A stretch of DNA of 55,294 nt from Fibrobacter sp. GTDB lineage: Bacteria > Fibrobacterota > Fibrobacteria > Fibrobacterales > Fibrobacteraceae. The notes beneath the pieces are model-generated. The model was not told where the DNA came from and did no database searches. It was given only the letters and a program-made list of their open reading frames with translations. The translations under genes were made by a program, and so were the position numbers. Positions 35,767 to 41,676 of this stretch are shown here, piece after piece (positions within the stretch are counted from its first letter, which is position 1; the number at the start of each line of letters is the position of its first letter). The stretch is taken from the NCBI RefSeq assembly GCF_017551775.1, contig NZ_JAFZKX010000093.1, forward strand, positions 1 to 55,294, in the 5' to 3' direction.

Positions 35767-35794
35767 TTGAAATCCGCCCCAGAATTGCTATTTT
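35767..35794 (+). promoter_or_regulatory. Candidate sigma-70-type promoter of rpsD
   Basis: TTGAAA (35767-35772), 16-nt spacer, TATTTT (35789-35794), about 80 nt before the rpsD start. Sequence fit only. Confidence 0.35.
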
Positions 35795-35805
35795 TGGGGC
35801 CTAAT

Positions 35806-35840
35806 CTTGCAAGTCGCGCCAAGCTCTGCCAATTTGCAAG
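35806..35840 (+). promoter_or_regulatory. Inverted repeat in the rpsD leader
   Basis: CTTGCAA (35806-35812) and TTGCAAG (35834-35840) can pair in the leader RNA just upstream of rpsD. Ribosomal protein S4 represses translation through leader structures in several bacteria, so a role in feedback control is possible but unproven here. Confidence 0.4.
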
Positions 35841-35873
35841 CTGAACCAAAGAGCTTCCTCAAAGAGGTATAAT

Positions 35874-36479
35874 ATGTCCTCCTTCCGTGGACCGAAAGGC
35901 AAGGTCGCCCGCTCCCTGGGCATTGCCGTTTCTCAGAAGACTCAGAAGGCGCTCGACCGCCGCAACTTCGCTCCTGGCCAGCATGGTCAGAACCGCAAGA
36001 AGTCTGCTTCCGTTTACAAGCAGCAGTTGGTCGAAAAGCAGCGTCTCCGTTTCACCTACAACATCTCCGAAGCGCAGCTCGCCAAGGCTTACAAGGAAGC
36101 TAACCGCCGCGAAGGTTCTGCCGGTGACAACCTGATGATTCTTCTTGAAACCCGTCTCGACGCTCTCGTCTACCGCATGGGTTTCGCCCGTACAATCTTC
36201 GCTGCCCGTCAGTACGTCACGCACGGCCACTTCACCGTGAACGGCGTCCGTAGCTTCTCTCCGGCCCGCCAGATCAAGGCCGGCGACGTGATCGCTATCC
36301 GCGAGCAGTCCAAGGAACACGTCCAGATCAAGGAAGCCGCTGCCAACGCTCCGGCCGCTCCTGAATACCTGTCTGTCGACACGAACAAGATCGAAGGCAC
36401 GCTCGTGAAGCTCCCGCTCCGCGAACAGATCCCGGTCCAGCTCGAAGAACAGCTCGTCGTGGAATACTACTCCAGGTAA
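35874..36479 (+). CDS. rpsD: 30S ribosomal protein S4
   Basis: Primary 16S rRNA-binding protein of the small subunit body. 201 residues, full length: N-terminal FRGPKGKVARSLGI and RRNFAPGQHGQNRKK, then the S4 RNA-binding domain ETRLDALVYRMGFARTI and RQYVTHGHFTVNG. The N-terminal region lacks the four-Cys zinc site, so it is the zinc-free form. AGAGGT lies 6 nt before the ATG. Unlike in many bacteria it is not in the alpha ribosomal operon; it stands alone with its own promoter-like sequence and terminator. Its right side is the border of the accessory island. Confidence 0.97.
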   Translation: MSSFRGPKGKVARSLGIAVSQKTQKALDRRNFAPGQHGQNRKKSASVYKQQLVEKQRLRFTYNISEAQLAKAYKEANRREGSAGDNLMILLETRLDALVYRMGFARTIFAARQYVTHGHFTVNGVRSFSPARQIKAGDVIAIREQSKEHVQIKEAAANAPAAPEYLSVDTNKIEGTLVKLPLREQIPVQLEEQLVVEYYSR

Positions 36480-36504
36480 TTCGAGATCAAACGCAAGTTT
36501 GGAA

Positions 36505-36533
36505 ACACCCTGCTCCGGCAGGGTGTTTTTTTA
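36505..36533 (+). terminator. rpsD terminator
   Basis: Perfect 9-bp stem ACACCCTGC (36505-36513) with GCAGGGTGT (36518-36526), loop TCCG, then a run of T. Confidence 0.9.
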
Positions 36534-37157
36534 TCGTTTTTCTTCAAGGTCTATAACGTGCTCCAACGGGTGCAAGCCCCTGGCGGCAATCCAATAGTCG
36601 CAAGCTTCCTTGATATCCATATGTTTAGCGAAGCTCTCCCCGTCAATGCACTTGTAACCGCCCGTGAAGATGTACGTTATGACGGGACCGGAGCATTCCA
36701 CCTTGCTCTTGTTCAAATCGTATTTGTAGCTCTTGCACAGTTCCTCCAGTTTCGCCTTGTCGCACCTGGGATGGCGCTCGCGTATTGTCGCTAGGCCATC
36801 ACTCATGATCATCTCGAACTCGCCCGGATGGCGATATGTGACCCTTATCCGAACGGTGTCGTTGTAAATCTTGAGCTCGCAATTTGCCCGGAAGCCCTTG
36901 TAGCACAACAGCGTGTCGTTGGCGTTCGTCACTGCATAATCAAGACTTACCTGGAACCTCTGCCATTGCTCAAGCTCTTCTTGCACCAGGCATCCCTTCG
37001 ATGTCCGCTCCGGAGCCTGCTCCGAAGTTTGCTCCGCACTGGAACTGCTTTCCGCATTCGGGTCCCGAATAAACAGTATCTGCGGAAACTCCCCCACGCC
37101 ACCGCGTGCAGAAGAAATCTCAAACACAATCAAGAGCAATGCGACATGGAACTTCAT
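36531..37157 (-). CDS. Secreted or periplasmic protein, unknown
   Basis: 208 residues. N-terminal hydrophobic segment MKFHVALLLIVFEISSA looks like a signal peptide. A Ser/Glu-rich stretch (AESSSSAEQTSEQAPERTS) follows, then a domain with seven Cys residues (KGCLVQ, LLCYKGF, ANCELKI, PRCDKAKLEELCKS, EYKYD-type helix, VECSGP, YKCIDG). The Cys pattern suggests disulfides and an exported location. I recognise no family. ATG at 37157 chosen because it begins the signal-like segment; no Shine-Dalgarno is evident. It is convergent with rpsD and shares its terminator, and lies 56 nt after the antitoxin-like gene. Confidence 0.65.
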   Translation of the reverse strand: MKFHVALLLIVFEISSARGGVGEFPQILFIRDPNAESSSSAEQTSEQAPERTSKGCLVQEELEQWQRFQVSLDYAVTNANDTLLCYKGFRANCELKIYNDTVRIRVTYRHPGEFEMIMSDGLATIRERHPRCDKAKLEELCKSYKYDLNKSKVECSGPVITYIFTGGYKCIDGESFAKHMDIKEACDYWIAARGLHPLEHVIDLEEKR

Positions 37158-37213
37158 AAGGCTATTGATGAATATAAAAAAACTTTGTTGCAAACTAGGG
37201 GCGTTCAGCGGCA

Positions 37214-37567
37214 TCACCGTTTCACTCCACCTCGCTTCGCTGAATACCTCGTCTTTTTTTCCGCGACGCAGGGCGCTATGACCAGCTTAAGCCCCATCGC
37301 CTTGAGCACACGCATAACAGTGTCAAACCTTGGATGGGCATCTTCTTTCAGAGCCTTATAAAGACTTTCACGATTCAGGCCCGCCTTTTTGGCAATCTTT
37401 GCCATGCCCGCAGACCGCGCCGCATGCTCAAGGCATCGCTGCCACAACACGGGATCATTCGCCGCAAGAGCCTCTTCTAAAAGGAGAATCACATCCTCTT
37501 CCGTTTTAAGAAGGTCCGCAACGTCCAAATCAGTAACTTCAGCATCTCTTTTTTTCATTGACTTCAT
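37214..37567 (-). CDS. HI1420-family addiction-module antidote protein (orphan antitoxin)
   Basis: 117 residues. The N-terminal part (DLDVADLLKTEEDVILLLEEALA) and helix-turn-helix (MAKIAKKAGLNRESLYKAL) followed by PRFDTVMRVLKAMGLKL match the HI1420-type putative antidote proteins, normally encoded directly after an HI1419/RelE-type toxin. No toxin gene precedes it here: the upstream 300 nt holds no plausible coding sequence. AAGGAGG lies 5 nt before the ATG at 37567, and a perfect palindrome lies just beyond it. Likely DNA-binding and self-regulating. It may be a remnant of a toxin-antitoxin pair or a free-standing regulator. Confidence 0.8.
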   Translation of the reverse strand: MKSMKKRDAEVTDLDVADLLKTEEDVILLLEEALAANDPVLWQRCLEHAARSAGMAKIAKKAGLNRESLYKALKEDAHPRFDTVMRVLKAMGLKLVIAPCVAEKKTRYSAKRGGVKR

Positions 37568-37580
37568 CTCAGCCTCCTTG

Positions 37581-37598
37581 TGGTCAATATTTTGACCA
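37581..37598. promoter_or_regulatory. Operator-like palindrome of the orphan antitoxin
   Basis: TGGTCAA (37581-37587) and TTGACCA (37592-37598) separated by TATT form a perfect inverted repeat directly upstream of the Shine-Dalgarno sequence of the HI1420-type gene. Position and symmetry fit binding of a dimeric helix-turn-helix antitoxin. Confidence 0.6.
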
Positions 37599-37853
37599 GT
37601 TGATGTTTGAGGCGTTCTCTTGAATCTGAAACCCAAATAAAAAAGAACGCACCCCGCCTTTCCATAGCGAGATGCGCTGGCCTTTAATGTACCTAACATC
37701 CGAAAAGCTGGCAAGGGGTCAAAGGAAATTTTACAAAGGGCGTTCCCCGGCTCGCCTCCATCTGTCACCCTAGAGCGTAGCGATAGGTTTCACGTCGAAC
37801 CCAGTTTCGGCTTCACCATTTTGCTCCACCTCGCCGGGTCGGGCTATACTCGC

Positions 37854-37896
37854 CTTGCTACGCAAGTCTCACCGAGCCTCGCTACGCGAGTCTCGG
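37854..37896. repeat. Cluster of short palindromes at the island edge
   Basis: CTTGC-TAC-GCAAG (37854-37866) is followed by CTCGC-TAC-GCGAG (37878-37890). The second is nested between CCGAG (37872-37876) and CTCGG (37892-37896). Two variants of one hairpin in tandem resemble REP-type elements. Confidence 0.5.
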
Positions 37897-37936
37897 CACT
37901 AGCGTGTAACTATCCCTAACGCAAAAAATTTTGTAT

Positions 37937-38308
37937 TCACCAAACTTTTCGGTTAACGCAGATTTGTGCTTTAGGAAGTACTTTTCGCAAATAATTCAGC
38001 ACCTGCAATATTCGTTTCCGAACAAATCTTCGCAAAACGACGTTCTTGACACGAGGAAAGCAATCAATTATTCCGACAATTTTATCGCAATGTCGCATCT
38101 GTCGAACAATCGAATCGACTTCATTTTCAGCATTAACTCTAAGAAACTCGCTAATCTTAATTTTGCGAACATAGCCGTCAACATCAAATAGTTCCCGGAC
38201 ATAACGATAATCGAGAATATTCTGACAATCCTTAACAACGGAAAACCTTGTATCAGTGACTTCTCTTCTATCCCAAAACACGCCAAGTAGTTTGTATGTA
38301 CTTTTCAT
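37937..38308 (-). CDS. Unknown small protein paired with the DUF4417-like gene
   Basis: 123 residues, basic at its C-terminus (RRFVRKRILQVLNYLRKVLPK), with no signal peptide or membrane segment. Its ATG at 38308 is one base after the preceding stop codon, so it is surely co-translated with the DUF4417-like gene. CGGAG lies about 8 nt before the start. No family recognised. AT-rich base composition unlike the flanking host genes suggests it arrived with the island. Confidence 0.65.
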   Translation of the reverse strand: MKSTYKLLGVFWDRREVTDTRFSVVKDCQNILDYRYVRELFDVDGYVRKIKISEFLRVNAENEVDSIVRQMRHCDKIVGIIDCFPRVKNVVLRRFVRKRILQVLNYLRKVLPKAQICVNRKVW

Positions 38309-38309
38309 C

Positions 38310-38981
38310 CTATGCGCTCCGCTTATACTTCTTACTCAGCTTATGATAATCATCGTACACACGATAGCCAAACCCCATCATATTCATTTTTTCCAAAGCA
38401 ACATCGTCTTCAGGACCGTAAACAACTAATTTAGACGGCATCACTCGCAAGATGCTTGAGATAAAACGAAAATCAAGCGGATTTTCATCCGCACATCCGA
38501 GAAATCCCGTTGCCCACATAACCCCCTTGGGGATACTATTCAAATTTTCGGCCGAACGGGCATCTCCGGTTCGGAGATTCGCCACAACCTTCACCCCATT
38601 TACCGCCAAAACAGCCATGAACAATTGATGTAAAAGCATTATCACATCTTGCCACTCTTCATCCATGTCGCTTGTAACCGTTATATCAATGGTAACGACT
38701 CCCAAAAAACGTCTGTATTCGGGAATTTCTTTAAGAACTTTCTTAAGTCGTGGATAAATACGTTTATCCCCACAATAAAAACAGAGCAAAGTCTTTATAG
38801 GATCCGTTACAAGGCCATTTTTTCGAAAATCGTATGGCACGACAAGTTCTGGATAGTCATCCAAAAACATTTCTTTTGACAGCAAAGGGAAACCCTTGCT
38901 ACAGTTTTTTACCCCCATGTGTTTTAAATACCGAATATATTCTTCGGCTATTTCCTGCAAATCAATCAGATTTTCAACCAT
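38310..38981 (-). CDS. DUF4417-like protein
   Basis: 223 residues. The sequence DDYPELVVPYDFRKN, then FLGVVTIDITVTSDMDEEWQDV and SIPKGVMWATGFLGC follow the layout of DUF4417 proteins, found mainly on phages and mobile elements; their function is unknown. Assignment is by remembered pattern and is moderate. It is the first gene after the structured element at 39037-39126, with a 55-nt leader, and is followed one base later by a small unknown gene. Confidence 0.6.
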   Translation of the reverse strand: MVENLIDLQEIAEEYIRYLKHMGVKNCSKGFPLLSKEMFLDDYPELVVPYDFRKNGLVTDPIKTLLCFYCGDKRIYPRLKKVLKEIPEYRRFLGVVTIDITVTSDMDEEWQDVIMLLHQLFMAVLAVNGVKVVANLRTGDARSAENLNSIPKGVMWATGFLGCADENPLDFRFISSILRVMPSKLVVYGPEDDVALEKMNMMGFGYRVYDDYHKLSKKYKRSA

Positions 38982-39036
38982 TTTTCTAAACCTCTAAGAT
39001 GCGGAGTCCTAAATAAAGATCTCCTATTTGCTTTTT

Positions 39037-39126
39037 ACTTGCCGAATTTGCTATCTTAAAGGTTCCTCAGCCTTGTTTGAATAGCAATATTCAGCAAGCG
39101 ACTTGCCGGGGGCGGCTGCTACCGCC
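39037..39126 (-). ncRNA. Structured element, copy 1, upstream of the DUF4417-like gene
   Basis: Non-coding element of about 90 nt. TTGCCGAATTTGCTAT (39039-39054) can pair, with one bulge and a C-A mismatch, with ATAGCAATATTCAGCAA (39081-39097). The apical part on the minus strand reads CAAGGCTGAGG. A second hairpin GGCGG/CCGCC lies at 39111-39126. The same blocks recur at 41505-41597. Both copies sit just upstream of minus-strand gene groups, suggesting a leader RNA, small RNA or recombination site. Calling it an RNA is inference. Confidence 0.45.
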
Positions 39127-39142
39127 TTCCGGCATTTTAATT

Positions 39143-39646
39143 TTATTTCCAAACTTTTATTTTTTCTTCACACTCCTTCTTTGGCAAAGTCTTGTTCTCA
39201 ACCATCAGTTTTGTCAAGCATATTGCCGCATCCGGCTTAGTCAAAAAATTTTCTTCAACCATATAATTCAAAGCATCCAATATACTAAAGAACTCAACCC
39301 CATAGGTTTTCGCTATTTCGAGATAATTACAGTCGCTCGTCAATATTGACAATTTATTTTTCTTTGCACAAAAAAGATTTATCACATCAATAAATGTTAA
39401 TTGCGAAGAATATTCGTTTCTCAAGTCATAGATTTCTGACATTTCTGAATCTTCATAACCTACAAATATCATTTTACTTGTCTTTTTTAATGCTTGATAA
39501 AGTTTCGGTTCAAGGACATCTTCTAGTTCACAAACGGTAGCTTTCGTTATAAAAAAATCGTTCTTCATAGACAGTAACGTTCCCATTTTACCAATGGAAA
39601 GCATATCACAAATACAGTTTGCGTCTATAAGCAACGGCTGTTTCAT
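39143..39646 (-). CDS. PIN-domain ribonuclease-like protein, probable toxin partner
   Basis: 167 residues. PIN-like acidic residues are in place: LLIDANCICDM (Asp8), ATVCELEDVLE (Glu40/Glu42), FIDVINLFCAKK (Asp87) and ILTSDCNYLEIA (Asp105). PIN proteins of toxin-antitoxin systems cut tRNA or other RNA. The gene overlaps the XRE-ImmA stop codon by one base (TAATG), so production is tied to that protein, as expected for a regulated toxin. The C-terminal 45 residues extend past the usual PIN core. AT-rich, like the rest of the island. Confidence 0.75.
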   Translation of the reverse strand: MKQPLLIDANCICDMLSIGKMGTLLSMKNDFFITKATVCELEDVLEPKLYQALKKTSKMIFVGYEDSEMSEIYDLRNEYSSQLTFIDVINLFCAKKNKLSILTSDCNYLEIAKTYGVEFFSILDALNYMVEENFLTKPDAAICLTKLMVENKTLPKKECEEKIKVWK

Positions 39647-40692
39647 TATACTGCGAAAACCCTCTTAACTTCACCAATATTCATTCCAAGCAACGCCGCA
39701 GCTTTAGAAATAGAAACAAGCCCTTTTTCCAACGCAATACCGACTAAACGCAAGAATCTGTTGGTATGTTCTTCGTGCCAATAAGATTTTTCAATAAACT
39801 CTTTATAACCCGGCCTTTTATTCTTTTGAACACGAAACCCCATATAACGTTGTTCCGATATAATCCCACATTCTTTCAATTTATGCATAATGGCATCAAT
39901 CGATATCCCGAATTCCTTTTGCAATGGAATAATATCGTAAGATGAAATCTCCTTCTTTTCGCCTACAACTTTACGAATTATTGTTTCAGGAAGTAGCAAT
40001 TCGCTAGCAAAACTGTTGCAAACACATTCAATCATTTTGGGAGATAGAGTCGTATCAATATCCAGTATCAAATGTCCAAATTCGTGCAGTGCAGTCAATC
40101 TTTTCCTTTCGGGACAATCCTTGTCAGCAAGTACAATGATTGGAATATTTTTATCAATCCATGTACTCAATCCATCAAAACCATTTACCACTTCAATTTC
40201 TACAACTTTTACACCATGTTTTTCGAGCAATTCAATCGTGTCACCAATGCAGTTTTCACCAAGGTTCCACATTTCTCTAATTTTTTGAGCCGCACCCCTG
40301 GCCTCTTCCAATGTACTCACCCTGTATCTAGGCAAGTTTTCCGTCGGCACAGCGCCACAAATCTCCTCCGCCTCAATATAACGTTCTATGATGTCGGCGG
40401 TAGACTTTTCAATCATACTCTTTGTTTTCATAGGAACATTGCTTTTTTTACGAAAACAAATATCGCCCATCTGAACCTTTATCGGACGAGAAAAATAATC
40501 TGGGGATAATCCAACCGCCCTTGCCAACGACATAAGATGATCTAGTGTCGGCTTGAGCTCGCCCTTTTCGAACCTAGAAATCGTCATCTTGGTAACAGGC
40601 GGGTCCATGTGCGAACAGAGTTCGTCCATAGACCATCCCTTCATAAGTCTGGCATTTTTAAGCCTTATCGGGAAATCAGTTAATGTAGCCAT
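39646..40692 (-). CDS. XRE helix-turn-helix regulator fused to ImmA/IrrE metallopeptidase
   Basis: 348 residues. An N-terminal HTH_3 domain (FPIRLKNARLMKGWSMDELCSHM, TISRFEKGELKPTLDHL) is followed by an ImmA/IrrE zinc peptidase with ALHEFGHLIL (HEFGH at 203-207) and a downstream CNSFASELLLPE carrying the third zinc ligand. Such fusions act as repressor-proteases in phage immunity and in antitoxins of the COG2856 type. It precedes and overlaps the PIN gene, so I infer a toxin-antitoxin or stress-triggered switch in which proteolysis relieves repression. ATG at 40692 with GGGG upstream; an upstream in-frame start at 40737 runs into the preceding gene. Confidence 0.82.
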   Translation of the reverse strand: MATLTDFPIRLKNARLMKGWSMDELCSHMDPPVTKMTISRFEKGELKPTLDHLMSLARAVGLSPDYFSRPIKVQMGDICFRKKSNVPMKTKSMIEKSTADIIERYIEAEEICGAVPTENLPRYRVSTLEEARGAAQKIREMWNLGENCIGDTIELLEKHGVKVVEIEVVNGFDGLSTWIDKNIPIIVLADKDCPERKRLTALHEFGHLILDIDTTLSPKMIECVCNSFASELLLPETIIRKVVGEKKEISSYDIIPLQKEFGISIDAIMHKLKECGIISEQRYMGFRVQKNKRPGYKEFIEKSYWHEEHTNRFLRLVGIALEKGLVSISKAAALLGMNIGEVKRVFAV

Positions 40693-40723
40693 AAGCTTTG
40701 CCCCACTGCAAAAAATACTACCA

Positions 40724-41086
40724 TTAAACTTGCACACTAATTCCAGTTTTTAGCGCAATCGCTTGAGATGCATAATCCAACAATTTTTCGTATGCAGGCT
40801 TGAATGTGCCGGGGACATCCACAGCAAGGCGCTTTTCTAGCCAACCTTTAAGTTTGATGCATTTCTCAAAGTCAAAATAATCACAGTCTCCAAAGTCAAG
40901 CAAGGATCCGCATGAATCATTAACGGGATTCACAAAATCATCTTTGAATTGATGCCAAATCTCTTGATTTGTACCGAAATCAAAATCATACATTTCTACC
41001 CTTGGGTCCGGCAAGGATTCTGGAATATCAGGTTCATCGCCATAATACGGAATTCCTTCTAACGTTTTAAACAAAACAAACCACAT
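40724..41086 (-). CDS. Small acidic protein, possibly an immunity-type protein
   Basis: 120 residues, strongly acidic (YYGDEPDIPESLPDPRVEMYDFDFG and LLDFGDCDYFDFEKC). No signal peptide. Its start overlaps the upstream stop codon by one base. The composition, size and tight pairing with another small gene resemble immunity proteins of polymorphic toxin systems, but no family is recognised. Located 31 nt before the XRE-ImmA gene and probably transcribed with it. Confidence 0.6.
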   Translation of the reverse strand: MWFVLFKTLEGIPYYGDEPDIPESLPDPRVEMYDFDFGTNQEIWHQFKDDFVNPVNDSCGSLLDFGDCDYFDFEKCIKLKGWLEKRLAVDVPGTFKPAYEKLLDYASQAIALKTGISVQV

Positions 41087-41457
41087 TACATTTCCTCCAA
41101 TCGTTTGATTTTGAAATGAGTTCTTTTTTTCGAGTTAGTCAAAGTTCCATCTAAACGATAATGTTTGTTGGAGGCCTTATTTTGTATTCGAAGGTAGCCG
41201 GACGCCATATCGCATATAACTTTATTCTCGGCACCTTCAAAAACAAATTTCACACCATCCTCATAGGCTTTCGCATTAGAGGCATAATGGTTTACAACGT
41301 CTATTACGTTGACCTTTTCCTGAATCCATTTATCATTATGTTTTCGTTCTCGTTCCTTACTGTTTTCGTAGTCACTTTTAGCAATGATACATGCGGGAAC
41401 CTCAACTTCGCAATAATGTTTTGAAACCTCGGAATATATCTCTTTTGCGTTAGCCAC
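41086..41457 (-). CDS. Small protein, possibly a toxin-type module
   Basis: 123 residues, basic C-terminus. Ends with DMASGYLRIQNK, then YRLDGTLTNSKKRTHFKIKRLEEM, a pattern I associate loosely with C-terminal modules of polymorphic toxins; this is memory, not a verified match. Start codon is GTG at 41457 with AAGGAGG 5 nt upstream. A perfect palindrome (41475-41492) and structured element copy 2 lie just before it. It heads the accessory operon 41457-39143. Confidence 0.6.
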   Translation of the reverse strand: MANAKEIYSEVSKHYCEVEVPACIIAKSDYENSKERERKHNDKWIQEKVNVIDVVNHYASNAKAYEDGVKFVFEGAENKVICDMASGYLRIQNKASNKHYRLDGTLTNSKKRTHFKIKRLEEM

Positions 41458-41474
41458 AATGGCCTCCTTGATAT

Positions 41475-41492
41475 GGAATGCGTCAGCATTCC
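41475..41492. promoter_or_regulatory. Perfect palindrome before the small-ORF/XRE-ImmA/PIN operon
   Basis: GGAATGC (41475-41481) and GCATTCC (41486-41492) flank GTCA. It lies directly upstream of the Shine-Dalgarno sequence and could be the operator of the XRE-ImmA protein or an RNA hairpin. Confidence 0.5.
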
Positions 41493-41504
41493 GGTTGATA
41501 TTTA

Positions 41505-41597
41505 ACTTGCCAACAGTGCTATCAAAGAGGACCTCAGCCTTGCTTGAACAGCATTGTCAGCAAAACGACTACATTACAAATGACCGCTGCTACAGCC
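41505..41597 (-). ncRNA. Structured element, copy 2, upstream of the small-ORF/XRE-ImmA/PIN operon
   Basis: Related in sequence and order of blocks to 39037-39126: shared ACTTGCC, TGCTATC, CCTCAGCCTTG, TTGAA, AGCA, TCAGCAA, CGACT and GCTGCTAC. TTGCCAACAGTGCTAT (41507-41522) can pair imperfectly with ACAGCATTGTCAGCAA, keeping the same C-A mismatch as copy 1. An AT-rich promoter-like tract on the minus strand (about 41605-41640) precedes it, so it would lie in the 5' leader of the 41457 operon. Confidence 0.45.
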
Positions 41598-41676
41598 ATT
41601 GTATGTTACAAATATATAAAATTTTATAAAATTGTATCGTAAATTTACATTTACTAACAAGCCACGGCGAGACTCA

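Larger units (their letters stand above)
37568..37936. other. Non-coding stretch between antitoxin and 37937 gene
   Basis: 369 nt with no plausible gene. It holds the antitoxin's ribosome binding site, the operator palindrome at 37581-37598, and a cluster of short GC-rich hairpins near 37854-37896. A missing toxin gene is not visible as a remnant. Confidence 0.5.

Noticed and set aside
37600-37936. Remnant of a RelE/HI1419 toxin gene beside the orphan antitoxin
   Set aside because: No frame in this stretch resembles a RelE-type toxin; the sequence is hairpin-rich and non-coding.
39037-41597. Integron attC sites and a gene-cassette array
   Set aside because: The elements are hairpins of suitable size and orientation, and GTTAAAT beside copy 2 fits the attC core, but copy 1 lacks GTT, the opposite ends lack the complementary core, and no integrase is in the window. 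Kept only as an alternative.
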